From an uncultured Thermomonas sp. (GTDB lineage: Bacteria > Pseudomonadota > Gammaproteobacteria > Xanthomonadales > Xanthomonadaceae), in the NCBI GenBank assembly GCA_946480065.1, contig CAMLJA010000105.1:1-6766 (forward strand): a stretch of DNA of 6,766 bases. Direction: 5' to 3'. The translations under genes were made by a program, and so were the position numbers. Shown here piece after piece: positions 6,291-6,766 of this stretch (the first letter of the stretch is position 1; each line of letters begins with the position of its first letter). The notes beneath the pieces are model-generated. The model saw nothing but the letters and a program-made list of their open reading frames with translations. It did not search any database and was not told where the DNA came from.

Positions 6291-6766
6291 ATGGCCAACG
6301 AAGAGGTCAACACCGGCCGGCGCAGGTTCCTGACGGCGACCACCGCGGTGGTGGGTGCGGTCGGGGCGGGGTTCGCCGCGGTGCCGTTCATCAAGTCCTG
6401 GAGCCCCAGCGCCCGGGCCCGGTTCGCCGGCGCGCCGGTCAGCCAGGACATCAGCGCGCTGGCCGAGGGCCAGCAGATCGTGATCAACTGGCGCGGCCAG
6501 CCGATCTACATCGCGCGGCGCTCGCAGGCCATGCTGGACGTGATGAAGACGCTGGTGCCGATGCTGGCCGACCCGGCGTCCCAGAACGCCGACCAGCAGC
6601 CTCCCTACGCGCAGAACCCCACCCGCTCGATCAAGCCGGAGATTTCGGTGCTGGTCGGCGTGTGCACCCACCTGGGCTGCGCGCCGGAGTTCCTGCCGGA
6701 AGTGAAGCCCGAGCCGTTCGACCCCGACTGGAAGGGCGGCTACTTCTGCCCCTGCCACAAGTCGCG
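6291..6766 (+). CDS. petA: Ubiquinol-cytochrome c reductase Rieske iron-sulfur subunit (cut by window edge)
   Basis: The first 158 codons of the Rieske [2Fe-2S] subunit of cytochrome bc1 (complex III), which takes electrons from ubiquinol and passes them to cytochrome c1 on the periplasmic side of the inner membrane. The N-terminus carries a twin-arginine signal, GRRRFLT at 9-15, followed by a hydrophobic anchor (about 16-35). Both cluster-binding boxes are visible: C-T-H-L-G-C at 125-130 (ligands C125 and H127, disulfide C130) and C-P-C-H-K-S at 153-158 (C153 and H156 as ligands, C155 disulfide). Lysine replaces the glycine common in C-P-C-H-G-S. The G-G-Y-F segment sits just before the second box, as in proteobacterial homologues. 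The ATG has GGAG 6 bases upstream. The rest of the gene, and probably petB and petC, would lie beyond the window. Confidence 0.96.
   Translation, partial: MANEEVNTGRRRFLTATTAVVGAVGAGFAAVPFIKSWSPSARARFAGAPVSQDISALAEGQQIVINWRGQPIYIARRSQAMLDVMKTLVPMLADPASQNADQQPPYAQNPTRSIKPEISVLVGVCTHLGCAPEFLPEVKPEPFDPDWKGGYFCPCHKS

Noticed and set aside
5256..6758. A 500-codon minus-strand open frame opposite the transglycosylase and petA.
   Set aside because: Both plus-strand genes have complete catalytic or cofactor motifs; the antisense translation is His/Arg/Gly-rich without motifs.

Overview
The window is very GC-rich with compact bacterial coding. Gene order and protein sequences suggest a gammaproteobacterium of the Xanthomonadaceae/Lysobacteraceae type (Lysobacter- or Luteimonas-like). 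That placement rests on composition, a CorC/YbeY/YbeZ/MiaB cluster of gammaproteobacterial character, the form of the Rieske protein, and frequent TA-n-n-n-T -10 elements. It is an inference, not a database result.

Layout from left to right. Positions 1-1949 carry three minus-strand genes, read right to left: the PhoH-family ATPase ybeZ, the rRNA endoribonuclease ybeY, and the start of corC, which is cut by the left edge. Positions 2060-3727 hold a plus-strand gene for an exported YtcJ-like amidohydrolase. Positions 3768-5150 hold minus-strand miaB, a radical-SAM tRNA methylthiotransferase. Positions 5289-6191 hold a plus-strand secreted lytic transglycosylase with two DUF4124-like modules. 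Position 6291 to the right edge holds the start of petA, the Rieske subunit of the cytochrome bc1 complex.

MiaB, YbeZ, YbeY and CorC form a well-known conserved block linking tRNA modification, rRNA maturation and ion/envelope homeostasis. Here the block is split: the amidohydrolase lies between miaB and ybeZ on the opposite strand, convergent with miaB and divergent from ybeZ, so ybeZ-ybeY-corC probably needs its own promoter. The transglycosylase and miaB diverge from a 138-bp region with plausible back-to-back promoters. petA has its own promoter-like sequence at the 3' end of the transglycosylase gene and a GC-rich leader ending in a T8 tract.

This is mostly ordinary core genome. I see no mobile element, CRISPR array, tRNA or rRNA gene, and no clear new system. 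The points most worth checking are the split operon, the repeated N-terminal module of the transglycosylase, a possible leaderless ybeZ start, and the petA leader.
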